The notes under the pieces: generated by a model
The model's database searches: none
What the model was told of the DNA's origin: nothing
The model's input: only the letters and a program-made list of their open reading frames with translations
Program-made: the position numbers and the translations under genes
Origin: Haloferula luteola
GTDB taxonomy: Bacteria > Verrucomicrobiota > Verrucomicrobiia > Verrucomicrobiales > Akkermansiaceae
Assembly: GCF_014201715.1 (NCBI RefSeq)
Contig: NZ_JACHFD010000001.1
Coordinates: forward strand, 186,001-250,000
Direction of reading: 5' to 3'
Length of the DNA stretch: 64,000 bases
In this document: positions 56,295 to 64,000 of the stretch, in pieces
Numbering within the stretch: position 1 is the first letter of the stretch
Layout of the letters: every line of letters starts with the position of its first letter

Positions 56295-57932
56295 ATGTCA
56301 CTGCGCTGGCTCTATCTCGCAGTTCTTGGGCCGCTGGTGCTCCTTGCCACCCTCGCCTGGTGGGGCACTCGCGTGCAAATCAAGGCAGCATGGACCGACG
56401 CCAGAGACAACGCCGAGCTTCTCGCCCCCCAACTCGCACAAAGCCTCACCGCTGAGATTGCTTCCTCCTTTCGCCTGATTCCAATCTACCCGCATCCACC
56501 CAGCCCTGGACCGACCTCGCCGCAAGAGGAACACCTACAATCCGATGATCTCGATGTTCTCAACGCGCTGCGCGACGACGAGGATGCAGGAACTTCGGCT
56601 TCAGGATTGCCCCTTCGAGCGCTCGCTGCGTTGCGCATCGAAGCCCTCTTCCCCAACACTCAGGATCGCCAATCATTGATTCAGCTCCTGACCGAGTCGG
56701 CGCCCTCCGCACTGACGGCGCCCGCTCTGACTCAGCTCGGCACCACCACCGAGGTCCAATCCAACTGGCGACGCGACGAGGAAATTCGCCGCCAAACGCA
56801 GCCACTTCCCGCAAACATCTGGTCGATCCTCCCCCCCGCGATCCACACCCTCCCGAGCGAGGCAACGCCGCCTGTGGGCTTGGCCCGCCGCACCGAAAAC
56901 CACATCGAATTCTTTTCTTCGGAGCAAGTTCGAGAGTGGCTGCAAACCCTTCAGCCCCCTTTATCGCCCGGGCTTCAAGTGGCGGTCTTGGCTGCTGGAA
57001 ATCTTTCGAACCCTTCCCCGGATGGCCGATCGCTGGCGACGGCGAAGCTCGGCAGGGAGATCCCGCTTCTCCTGGAAGTTCGCGCTCTCCCAGAGCGGCT
57101 TGAGGCTTCTCTCCGTCGACAACAACGTTGGACTCTTGCCCTTCTCGCCGGAGCCATGGCCACCGCCGGCATCGCGCTTTTCACCATCCACCGCACCGTC
57201 GCCCGCGAACGCCGGCTCGCCGAGCTAAAATCGCAGTTCGTATCGAGTGTGTCTCACGAACTCCGGGCGCCTCTCGGGTCGATCCGCCTGATGGCGGAAG
57301 CTCTTCAACAGGGGAAAGTGGCCCATCCCAGCGAATTCCACACCCTCATCGCCCGAGAAGGCGCTCGGCTCTCTCACTTGATCGAAAACGTCCTCGATTT
57401 CGCCCGCATTGAGGACGGGCGGAAACGCTATCGCATGGAGGAAACCGATCTCACGGCCCTCATCCACGCCGCCATCGACCTCCTTCGACCGCAGGCCAAA
57501 GAACGGCAGGTCACTTTCGAAAGCCGATTGCCCGAACTCGTGGTCTCCGTCGATCCCGCGGCTTGGCAACAGGCCATGATCAACCTTCTCGACAACGCCC
57601 TCAAGTTCTCCCCCGAAGGAGGAATCGTCCGCGTCTCGGCTCATCAAATTCCAGCGCCACCGTCGCTCTCCATCGCCATCACAGATCAAGGACCCGGCAT
57701 TCCCAAAGACGATCATGCGATCATTTTCGAACGCTTTCACCGACTCGGAAATGAACTGCGTCGCGAAACTCAGGGCGCTGGCATCGGCCTCAGCATCGTC
57801 AAGCACATCGTCGAAGCCCATGGCGGAGCCATTCACATCGATAGCCAGCCCGGACACGGCTGCACCTTCACCCTGATCCTCCCGCTGACCGCCCATCGCG
57901 GTTCACCCACCCCATCCCCATGCGCATCCTGA
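56295..57932 (+). CDS. Sensor histidine kinase
   Basis: This 545-residue membrane kinase has helices at about 6-24 and 277-298 flanking a ~250-residue periplasmic sensor region. A HisKA domain follows (FVSSVSHELRAPLGSIRLMA, phospho-His near residue 322). The HATPase domain has an N box (INLLDNALKFSPEGG), G1 (DQGPGIPKDD), F box (IFERFHRL) and G2 (GAGIGLSIVKHIVEAHGG). It follows the ankyrin gene by 2 bp and overlaps the response regulator by 13 bp. The signal is unknown. Confidence 0.92.
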   Translation: MSLRWLYLAVLGPLVLLATLAWWGTRVQIKAAWTDARDNAELLAPQLAQSLTAEIASSFRLIPIYPHPPSPGPTSPQEEHLQSDDLDVLNALRDDEDAGTSASGLPLRALAALRIEALFPNTQDRQSLIQLLTESAPSALTAPALTQLGTTTEVQSNWRRDEEIRRQTQPLPANIWSILPPAIHTLPSEATPPVGLARRTENHIEFFSSEQVREWLQTLQPPLSPGLQVAVLAAGNLSNPSPDGRSLATAKLGREIPLLLEVRALPERLEASLRRQQRWTLALLAGAMATAGIALFTIHRTVARERRLAELKSQFVSSVSHELRAPLGSIRLMAEALQQGKVAHPSEFHTLIAREGARLSHLIENVLDFARIEDGRKRYRMEETDLTALIHAAIDLLRPQAKERQVTFESRLPELVVSVDPAAWQQAMINLLDNALKFSPEGGIVRVSAHQIPAPPSLSIAITDQGPGIPKDDHAIIFERFHRLGNELRRETQGAGIGLSIVKHIVEAHGGAIHIDSQPGHGCTFTLILPLTAHRGSPTPSPCAS

Positions 57933-58594
57933 TCATCGAAGACGAGCTGCCCATGCGCACCGCTTTGCTCGAAACACTCAAGGGGGAAGGCTACCGCACC
58001 CAGGCTGCCAGCGACGGCGTCACGGGGCTCGAACTGGCCTGCTCAGAGCCCTTCGACCTGATCCTTCTCGATGTCATGATGCCGCGGCTCGATGGCTACG
58101 CCGTTTGCCGTGCTTTGCGCCAGCGGGGCCGCGAAATGCCCGTCCTCATGCTCACCGCCAAAAGCCTCGTCGACGACCGCGTCGCGGGCCTCGACTGCGG
58201 TGCAGACGATTACCTTGTCAAACCGTTTAGCCTCCGCGAACTGCTCGCTCGCGTCCGTGCACTCCTGCGCCGCCAAGAACGCCACCACGCCGTCCCCGAT
58301 CAGGTGACGCTCGGTCGCTCGCTGCTTAACTTTGCCACGGGCACCCTCACCCGAGATGGAGCATCCCAAGAACTCCCGGCCAAAGAACTCGGCATGCTGC
58401 GCCTCCTCATCGCCCGCCGTGGGGAAACCATCACCCGGGAAACATTTCTCGACGTCGTCTGGGGCTACCACGCCTTCCCCAGCAACCGCACAGTCGACAA
58501 CTTCATTGCGACCCTGCGCTCACGCATCGAAGAGGATCCCTCCCGGCCTCAACTTCTCCTCACGGTTCGAGGTGAGGGATATCGCCTGGTCTGA
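57920..58594 (+). CDS. OmpR-family response regulator
   Basis: This 224-residue protein has a receiver domain (about 1-118, phospho-acceptor Asp near 52 in LILLDVMMPRLDG, Lys in VKPFSLREL). A winged-helix DNA-binding domain covers about 128-222 (ITRETFLDVVWGYHAFPSNR, then LRSRIEEDP, ending VRGEGYRLV). It is the cognate partner of the kinase directly upstream. Its 3' end overlaps a convergent gene by 35 bp. Confidence 0.94.
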   Translation: MRILIIEDELPMRTALLETLKGEGYRTQAASDGVTGLELACSEPFDLILLDVMMPRLDGYAVCRALRQRGREMPVLMLTAKSLVDDRVAGLDCGADDYLVKPFSLRELLARVRALLRRQERHHAVPDQVTLGRSLLNFATGTLTRDGASQELPAKELGMLRLLIARRGETITRETFLDVVWGYHAFPSNRTVDNFIATLRSRIEEDPSRPQLLLTVRGEGYRLV

Positions 58595-59117
58595 TCACCA
58601 CCAGAAACGGAGCGCCTTCTCTGGCTGCGGCAAAGACTTCCCCATCCTGACTTTCCGCCCAGGAAACCACCGCGGCCGCTTCCTCATCCCCCCCCGGGTG
58701 CCCCGGATAGCAAACCACCGTTACCACGCCACCGGGCCGCACCACCGACCTTGCCGCTTCCAGAGCACGCAAGGTCTCCTCCGTCCGCGTGATCACGCCA
58801 TGATCAGCCCCGGGCAGATACCCCAAATTGAACATCACCGCATCCACCGGCTTCTCCACTCGATGAGCCAACTCTGCGTGGCTTTCCTGGAAGAACTTCA
58901 CCCATCCCGCACAACCCGCGGCTTCCATCCGCGCCTTAGATGCCGCAATCGCCGCCTCCTGAATGTCGAATGCCAAGACCTCACCGGTCGGCCCCACCAA
59001 GCGCGCCAGAAACAACGTATCATGCCCATTCCCAGCCGTCGCATCCACCGCCACGCCTCCCTCTCCCAGCACCTCCGACACCTGTTCATGCGCACGATTC
59101 GTCGCCCTTTTTGTCAT
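58560..59117 (-). CDS. MnmM/YtqB-like class I SAM methyltransferase
   Basis: This 185-residue protein matches the rRNA_methylase-type family (YtqB, now MnmM). It has motif [20 protein letters not shown], acidic loop LAFDIQEAA and the characteristic [13 protein letters not shown]. It ends with [19 protein letters not shown]. Characterised members methylate the aminomethyl group at wobble U34 of tRNA; some are annotated as rRNA methylases. Its 3' end overlaps the response-regulator gene on the opposite strand. Confidence 0.85.
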   Translation of the reverse strand: MTKRATNRAHEQVSEVLGEGGVAVDATAGNGHDTLFLARLVGPTGEVLAFDIQEAAIAASKARMEAAGCAGWVKFFQESHAELAHRVEKPVDAVMFNLGYLPGADHGVITRTEETLRALEAARSVVRPGGVVTVVCYPGHPGGDEEAAAVVSWAESQDGEVFAAAREGAPFLVVIRPGDIPHLEP

Positions 59118-59235
59118 CTCGGGGGCACGATGCCTTGAAACAGAAAACTTGACACTTGAAACCTGCGCAATTTTCGCCAGCTTCCGCCCTCACCTCCGAG
59201 GCACACACCTCGAATCCAGAACTACGACGACTACC

Positions 59236-60282
59236 ATGGCCGCCAAGATCTACACCAACAAGGATGCCACCCTGACGCCGATCAAGAAGAAGACCCTCGC
59301 GGTCATCGGCTTCGGCTCCCAGGGCCACGCCCACGCTCTCAACCTCAAAGACAGCGGCCTCAAGGTCGTCATCGGTCTCTACAAGAAGTCGAAGTCCCGC
59401 GAAGTCGCCCAAAAGCTCGGCTTCGAAGTGATGGACACTGCCGATGCGGTCAAAGCCGCCGACGTCATCTTCGTTGCCGTGCCCGACACCAAGATCGCAG
59501 CCGTCTACGAGAAAGACATCGCTCCGAACCTCACCAAGGGGAAGACCCTACTCTTCTCCCACGGCTTCGCCGTTCACTTCAAAACCATCGAGCCACCGAC
59601 CGACGTCAACGTCATCATGGTCGCACCGAAGGGCCCGGGCCACACCGTCCGCTCCCAATTCGTCGATGGCAAGGGCGTGCCCGGCCTGATCGCCATCCAC
59701 AACGATGCCGACGGCAAGGCCAAGAAGATCGCCCTCGCATGGGCTCGCGGCGTTGGCTGCACCCGTGCCGGTGTCTTTGAAACCAACTTCCAGGAAGAAA
59801 CCGTTACCGACCTCTTCGGTGAGCAAGTCGTCCTCTGCGGTGGCGCTTCGGCGCTCGTGAAGGCCGGCTTCGAAACCCTCGTGGAAGCCGGTTACCAACC
59901 GGAAATGGCCTACTTCGAGTGCCTTCACGAACTGAAGCTCATCGTCGACCTCATGAACGAAGCCGGGATCGCTGGCATGCGTTTCTCGATCTCCGAGACT
60001 GCCGAATGGGGCGATGTCACCGTGGGTCCGAAGATCATCAACGACTCCGTCAAAAAGCGGATGCAAAAGCAACTCAAGGACATCGAGTCCGGCAAGTTCG
60101 CCCGCGAGTGGATCAAGGAAAACGAAGAAGGCTGCAAGCGCTTCAACGAAATCCGCAAGGCCGAAGCCGCTCACCCGATCGAAAAGGTCGGTGAAAAGCT
60201 CCGCTCCACCATGAGCTGGATCAAGCAGAAGAAGCTCAAGAAGGGCGCGGCCCAAGCGAGCTACGTCTCCTCCTCCAAGTAA
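59236..60282 (+). CDS. ilvC: Ketol-acid reductoisomerase (NADP+)
   Basis: This 348-residue class I-length KARI isomerises and reduces acetolactate in valine/isoleucine synthesis. Landmarks are the Rossmann [13 protein letters not shown] near residue 23, [30 protein letters not shown], and the C-terminal knotted domain ([35 protein letters not shown]). The ATG at 59236 fits the family; no strong Shine-Dalgarno precedes it. The 118-bp upstream gap contains TTGACA but no clear -10 box. It is followed by a strong terminator. Confidence 0.96.
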   Translation: MAAKIYTNKDATLTPIKKKTLAVIGFGSQGHAHALNLKDSGLKVVIGLYKKSKSREVAQKLGFEVMDTADAVKAADVIFVAVPDTKIAAVYEKDIAPNLTKGKTLLFSHGFAVHFKTIEPPTDVNVIMVAPKGPGHTVRSQFVDGKGVPGLIAIHNDADGKAKKIALAWARGVGCTRAGVFETNFQEETVTDLFGEQVVLCGGASALVKAGFETLVEAGYQPEMAYFECLHELKLIVDLMNEAGIAGMRFSISETAEWGDVTVGPKIINDSVKKRMQKQLKDIESGKFAREWIKENEEGCKRFNEIRKAEAAHPIEKVGEKLRSTMSWIKQKKLKKGAAQASYVSSSK

Positions 60283-60330
60283 GCCGATCCCGGGAGCCGC
60301 ACGGTTCTCGCAGCATCTCAACTTTCCCCA

Positions 60331-60362
60331 ACCCGGTCCTCCTCAGGAGGCCCGGGTTTTTT
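60331..60362 (+). terminator. Terminator of ilvC
   Basis: ACCCGG-T-CCTCC pairs with AGGAGG-C-CCGGGT around a short loop, followed directly by TTTTTT. It lies about 50 bp after the ilvC stop. Confidence 0.9.
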
Positions 60363-60503
60363 GCGTCTTTCCCTGCGGCATTTCGTCACATTTTTGCGAC
60401 ATCTCCCGATAGGTCCCGCCCCCCCGCACCGTTCCTTCCGCCGCGGAAACTTGCCATCGCGACGGACGACCGCTAGAGACCCCGATACTCCAGACCAAAA
60501 CCC

Positions 60504-62159
60504 ATGACAGCAGCTACCCTCGATGACTCGGGCATTGCCCCGAATGCCAAACGACTCCTATGGGCCGGATTCACGGCCATCCTTGCCGCCGGTGTCGGCT
60601 TTGCCATCCGCAATGGCACCCTCGCTACCTGGAGTCAGCAATTCGGATTCACCAACCTCCAAAACGGCTTAATCGGAGGCGCCGGCTTTTCCGGATTCTG
60701 TTTCGGCATCATCATCGGAGGCGTCATTGTCGACAAGATCGGCTACGGAAAGCTCATCATCAGCGCCTTCCTCCTCCACGTTCTTTCGGCAATCGTCACC
60801 CTCATGCCGACCTCCGAGATGGGTCAGCAATCGGCCTTCCTCCTTCTGTTTTCCGGTACCTTCATCTTCTCGCTGGCAAATGGCACCCTTGAAGCCGTCG
60901 CCAATCCCTTGGTGGCCACCCTTTTCCCCAAGAACCGCACCCACTACCTGAACATCCTCCACGCCTCCTGGCCGGCGGGCATGATCATCGGTGCTCTCAT
61001 CACCTTGGCCGTCGGCAATCACTGGTCGTGGAAAGCTCAGCTCGGGCTCTACCTCCTGCCCACCGTGGTGTATGGTCTGATGTTCTTTGGGCAGAGTTTC
61101 CCGAAATCGGATGCCTCCGCCAAGGGGCTCTCGCTCGGTGAAATGATGAAGGAAGTCGGCATCCTGGGCGCCAGCGTCGCTGGATTCTTGCTCTACTTGT
61201 TCACCCGCGATGCCCTCGGTGCGAACATCCTCGCCGGCCTCACGCAGTCGGACTTCTTCGTGAGCGGTGCCTGGAATGGACTCTCGATGCTGGTGGGAAT
61301 CGGCTTCGTCGCCTGGGTCGCCGTGATCACCCGCGGTGCCATCGGCCACTGGCTGCTCTTCGTCCTCTTCCTCACCCACGCCGTGCTCGGCTCGCTGGAA
61401 CTCGGCACCGACTCCTGGATCGAGAACATCAACGGCACCATCCTTACCCCGAGTGAGGGCAAAATTCTCTTCATCTTCGCCTCAGCGATGATGTTCGGAC
61501 TCCGCTTCTGCTCCCACTGGATCGAGAACAAACTCAAGCTGTCCCCGATCGCTCTCCTCTTCGTCTGCTCGATCTTTGCGATCGTCGGCTTGTTCAGTGC
61601 CGCCGGCGTCAACGGCATCACCGCGGCCTTCGGTGCCATGTTCATCTACAGCATCGGCAAGACCTTCTTCTGGCCAACCATGCTGGCTGTGGTGGGCGAC
61701 CGTTTCCCGCGCACCGGCGCCGTCGCCATGAGCATCATGGGCGGCATCGGGATGCTCTCGGTCGGTCAGCTCGGTGGACCCGGCCTGGGCTACGCCAAGG
61801 ACCGTTTCACCGCTGAGCACATGGTCGCAACCGGCCATAGCGAAGTCCTTGAATCCCACCGTTCCGAAAAGCCCAGCAAGTGGCTCGGCTTCTCCGAAGT
61901 GACCGCCCTGGACGGTAAGGCGTTGGAAGAGGCGAAAAAACTGGCCGAAAGCGAACGCTCGGCAGGCCAGCAAGCCATGGTGGAAAGCGAGATCGCCGGT
62001 AGCCGCAAAACCCTCCGCTTCGATGCCATCCTGCCGATCGGTATGGCGACGGTCTACCTCTTGCTCCTGCTCTACTTCAAGTCCATCGGCGGCTACAAGG
62101 TGCTCACCATCACCCCGGAAGAAGCCTCTGGTGGTTCGCAAGGACCTGCGGGTTACTGA
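60504..62159 (+). CDS. MFS transporter, FHS (sugar symporter) type
   Basis: This 551-residue permease has 12 predicted membrane helices. The first is about 19-40 (WAGFTAILAAGVGFAIRNG), and the loop 2-3 motif is GGVIVDKIGYGKLI. Helix 4/5 segments ANGTLEAVANPLVATLFP and THYLNILHASWPAGMIIGAL resemble fucose/glucose:H+ symporters of the FHS family. A charged insert of about 70 residues (about 440-510, ALEEAKKLAESERSAGQQ) sits before the last helix and is unusual. The substrate is probably a sugar. Confidence 0.82.
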   Translation: MTAATLDDSGIAPNAKRLLWAGFTAILAAGVGFAIRNGTLATWSQQFGFTNLQNGLIGGAGFSGFCFGIIIGGVIVDKIGYGKLIISAFLLHVLSAIVTLMPTSEMGQQSAFLLLFSGTFIFSLANGTLEAVANPLVATLFPKNRTHYLNILHASWPAGMIIGALITLAVGNHWSWKAQLGLYLLPTVVYGLMFFGQSFPKSDASAKGLSLGEMMKEVGILGASVAGFLLYLFTRDALGANILAGLTQSDFFVSGAWNGLSMLVGIGFVAWVAVITRGAIGHWLLFVLFLTHAVLGSLELGTDSWIENINGTILTPSEGKILFIFASAMMFGLRFCSHWIENKLKLSPIALLFVCSIFAIVGLFSAAGVNGITAAFGAMFIYSIGKTFFWPTMLAVVGDRFPRTGAVAMSIMGGIGMLSVGQLGGPGLGYAKDRFTAEHMVATGHSEVLESHRSEKPSKWLGFSEVTALDGKALEEAKKLAESERSAGQQAMVESEIAGSRKTLRFDAILPIGMATVYLLLLLYFKSIGGYKVLTITPEEASGGSQGPAGY

Positions 62160-62194
62160 TCCCGGCCAACCGGCTCAAGCTTTCCCAAAATTCG

Positions 62195-62225
62195 GGCGCG
62201 ACCTCTCGCAGGTCGCGCCTTTTTT
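62195..62225 (+). terminator. Terminator of the MFS gene
   Basis: GGCGCGACCT (62195-62204) pairs perfectly with AGGTCGCGCC (62210-62219) around CTCGC, followed by TTTTTT. It lies 36 bp after the stop. Confidence 0.93.
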
Positions 62226-62265
62226 CATCGCAGAGGCGGGCTCCACCCATTCCTCTCGAAGGCTC

Positions 62266-62730
62266 TCACCCTTCGCTGGGCGGATAAATCACCGCCACCC
62301 GCTCGATGCCGTTCTTGGAAAACTCGTCCCAGTAGCGCTTTTCCAGATCGGCCGTGCGCTCCCGCCGTTGCTCCTCGCTCAACTTCTCCCAGTTTGCCAA
62401 CCCGATCTGCCGGGCAAGGTCCCTGTCGGAGAGCCGAAGCACCAGATCCTCCCAGAAGCTTTCATTACGAAACTCCTCGTAGCATTCCCGGAAGAACGAC
62501 CGGTCCTGAGCCTCGGGCTTCACTTGAAAACGCTGCTTCTCTTCGTCCCATTCGATGGCATCGCTGAGCCCGGTATTGTGGGCCTTCTCCAGAATCTTGT
62601 TTTCAAGACTGTCATAGGCGGAAACGCCGTCGTCCGAACCCGGCTTCCGATTCCACGAAGCGACATCGGCGGCGAGGCTCACCATCTCCACCAATGTCGC
62701 TAGTTCCTGTTCCGTGAAACGCAGATGCAC
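62266..62730 (-). CDS. Conserved unknown protein
   Basis: This 154-residue highly charged, mostly helical cytoplasmic protein has no recognised domain. It begins MHLRFTEQELATLVEMVSLA and has a central FFRECYEEFRNESFWEDLVL segment. The sequence is clearly protein-like with no membrane part. It precedes no obvious partner; the next leftward gene lies 72 bp upstream, so they may share a transcript. Confidence 0.7.
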   Translation of the reverse strand: MHLRFTEQELATLVEMVSLAADVASWNRKPGSDDGVSAYDSLENKILEKAHNTGLSDAIEWDEEKQRFQVKPEAQDRSFFRECYEEFRNESFWEDLVLRLSDRDLARQIGLANWEKLSEEQRRERTADLEKRYWDEFSKNGIERVAVIYPPSEG

Positions 62731-62802
62731 GGGCGCAAGGAATCACCCCGTGCTGCCATGGGCAAGCCTTGAGGATCACCTGCGAACCCGGCCCCCTCTC
62801 CC

Positions 62803-63639
62803 TCAGTCGCTCGCGCGCACCAGCTTCAAGCCGAGGAACATGGGAAACTCCCGAGCGGCCCGATGCTCGCCTTTGCTTCGGATCCCGCCCGCCTGCGAAC
62901 GCCGGTGACTGTAGAGTTCTTCACAACCGAACAAGGCCAAGCCCGCTTGACCGAATGCATTCAGCACCTCCGCCAACGGCCGGTGATAAAACAAAGTTTC
63001 CGAGCTCTCTCCTTTGCCAGGATGGGTCTTGATCGGAATTTCGAGGTCCACTCCATATCGATCGACCCGACGGTATTGAAGCCTCCGCCCCTCATCCCAA
63101 CCCCAGTGTGTCTGGCGCGGAATCCGGAAACAGGGGTGCATGAAAATGACCACCATTTCGCCGCCTGGCTTCAAGGCAGCCGCGGCATTGCGCGCCATCG
63201 CCGGCAGGTCCGGAACGTCGTGGACCGCCATCAGGCAGGCAGCAAAATCAAAGTGCCCATCCGCCCAGGGGCTCGGCTCTGCGCACGCATCGGCGACGAC
63301 GAATCGCACCGCGCGATCTCGCTCAAACCGCCGCTGAGCCGACTCGATCAAACGCGGGCTGGCATCGACACCGAGCACTTCACGCGCCCCCGCTTTCATC
63401 AACTCCGGAACCAAAACGCCTTGCCCGCAGCAAAGATCCAGACCTCGCAAACCGGAAATGTCCCCCAGCATCTCCAAAGTCGCCGGCAACACCACATGCT
63501 GGTGATAATCCGAGCCTCCCTTACCCACCAGCTGGTCATACCAAGCAGCCACCGGGTCCCATCCCTTCGACGGTGCTTTTTTCGCCGCTTTTTTCTTCGG
63601 GCGCCATCCGCCCTCTCCGCTCCGTCGTTGCCGATCCAT
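62803..63639 (-). CDS. Class I SAM-dependent methyltransferase
   Basis: This 278-residue protein has a basic N-terminal tail (PKKKAAKKAPSKG), then a Rossmann methyltransferase domain. Motif I is LRGLDLCCGQGVLVPELMKA near residue 60, with VLGVDASPRLIESA, VADACAEPSPWADGHFD and LKPGGEMVVIFMHP. This is the Methyltransf_11/25 type, with small-molecule substrates typical. The start at 63639 is preferred because longer frames overlap the ketopantoate reductase gene end. The substrate is unknown. Confidence 0.85.
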   Translation of the reverse strand: MDRQRRSGEGGWRPKKKAAKKAPSKGWDPVAAWYDQLVGKGGSDYHQHVVLPATLEMLGDISGLRGLDLCCGQGVLVPELMKAGAREVLGVDASPRLIESAQRRFERDRAVRFVVADACAEPSPWADGHFDFAACLMAVHDVPDLPAMARNAAAALKPGGEMVVIFMHPCFRIPRQTHWGWDEGRRLQYRRVDRYGVDLEIPIKTHPGKGESSETLFYHRPLAEVLNAFGQAGLALFGCEELYSHRRSQAGGIRSKGEHRAAREFPMFLGLKLVRASD

Positions 63640-63670
63640 GGGCCGATTGTCCGGGAGCAAACCGCCCCAC

Positions 63671-64000
63671 TCAAGCCAGCTTCTCGCGAATCCTTGCAGC
63701 CAACTTTTCCATCCTTGGCACCGCCACCCCCAAAGACAAAGCCCGTCGCAGCGGCTCACCCCAAATCGCCTCGAACTCCACCGGACGACCTTCGACGTAG
63801 TCAATCATGCTCGAGGGACGATAAGGACCCATCGGTCGAGTGCGGCCGATTTCAAAGTCCACCAAACTGTCCTCCATCGCATAGCCCTGAGCACGGGCCA
63901 CCGCCATCACCTCCCGCATCAAGCCCGCAATCTCTTCTTCAATTTCCGGCTGCGCCAACAGCACATCCGTGGTCACTCCTCCTTCCGCGATGGCCAAACC
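63671..64000 (-). CDS. panE: 2-dehydropantoate 2-reductase, C-terminal part (partial)
   Basis: The frame is open to the right edge of the window, so the NADPH-binding half is missing. The visible ~109 residues match the ApbA/PanE C-terminal domain: the helical opening EEEIAGLMREVMAVARAQGY, then YRPSSMIDYVEGRPVEFEAI and GEPLRRALSLGVAVPRMEKL. This enzyme reduces ketopantoate to pantoate in CoA synthesis; related family reductases cannot be excluded from this half. It is probably in a leftward transcript with the methyltransferase. Confidence 0.8.
   Translation of the reverse strand, partial: GLAIAEGGVTTDVLLAQPEIEEEIAGLMREVMAVARAQGYAMEDSLVDFEIGRTRPMGPYRPSSMIDYVEGRPVEFEAIWGEPLRRALSLGVAVPRMEKLAARIREKLA

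Overview
The window looks like chromosomal DNA of a member of the Verrucomicrobiota, probably near Luteolibacter/Haloferula in the Verrucomicrobiaceae. The support is two PEP-CTERM proteins, a sigma factor fused to a long repeat-bearing C-terminal region, several secreted glycoside hydrolases with discoidin, LamG and Ig-like modules, high GC with very long antisense shadow ORFs, and an rpsO-pnp and rpoZ-smpB core. No rRNA, tRNA, integrase, IS element or CRISPR array was seen. All identifications are by eye from motifs; no database was searched.

Layout. 1-13.3 kb: the end of a discoidin-domain protein, a GH97 glycosidase, two PEP-CTERM proteins whose upstream regions share a diverged intergenic repeat, a coupled pair of unknown genes, an AraC regulator, an unknown gene coupled to a G3E/CobW GTPase without the usual CxCC motif, and a membrane-anchored ECF-type sigma factor with a coupled partner. 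13.5-26.1 kb: one leftward defence operon in the order hsdM, Abi-type HEPN gene preceded by a structured RNA, hsdM 3' remnant, hsdS, zinc-ribbon/HEPN-like gene, small unknown gene, macro-domain ThsA, TIR-like ThsB (a type II Thoeris pair), hsdR 5' remnant, AlbA_2/HATPase gene, hsdR. 26.1-28.0 kb: a 22-bp minisatellite, a small unknown gene and a 9-bp tandem repeat.

28-34.6 kb: a secreted L-arabinose-polymer locus (GH43, an HEYVH putative metallopeptidase, and a LamG/Ig-like/GH127-GH146 enzyme). 34.8-40.2 kb: a tripartite efflux-type ABC operon bracketed by two secreted Cys-rich proteins. 40.3-46.4 kb: a hydrolase, pnp, rpsO, plsC-like, smpB and rpoZ. 46.5-53.1 kb: a lysozyme-like lipoprotein, an MscS channel, a split-PqiA/PqiB/PqiC envelope lipid-transport operon, and ndk. 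53.3-64 kb: a giant ankyrin protein with a two-component system, an MnmM-like methyltransferase, ilvC, an FHS-type MFS transporter, two further genes and the 3' end of panE.

The most unusual structure is in the defence operon. hsdR, hsdM and hsdS are each interrupted, always in frame and apparently at surface loops, by one family of GC-rich palindromic elements. Most copies are miniature (arm - about 25 bp - arm, or single arms). The copy in hsdR carries a complete DUF559 endonuclease-like domain between arms whose outer 23 bp are perfect inverted repeats, and it sits between the Walker A and DEAH motifs of the helicase. This fits a DUF559-linked palindromic mobile element that can pass as coding sequence. 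In addition, remnants of the hsdM 3' end and the hsdR 5' end flank the Abi and AlbA_2 cargo genes, a footprint of module swapping inside the operon.
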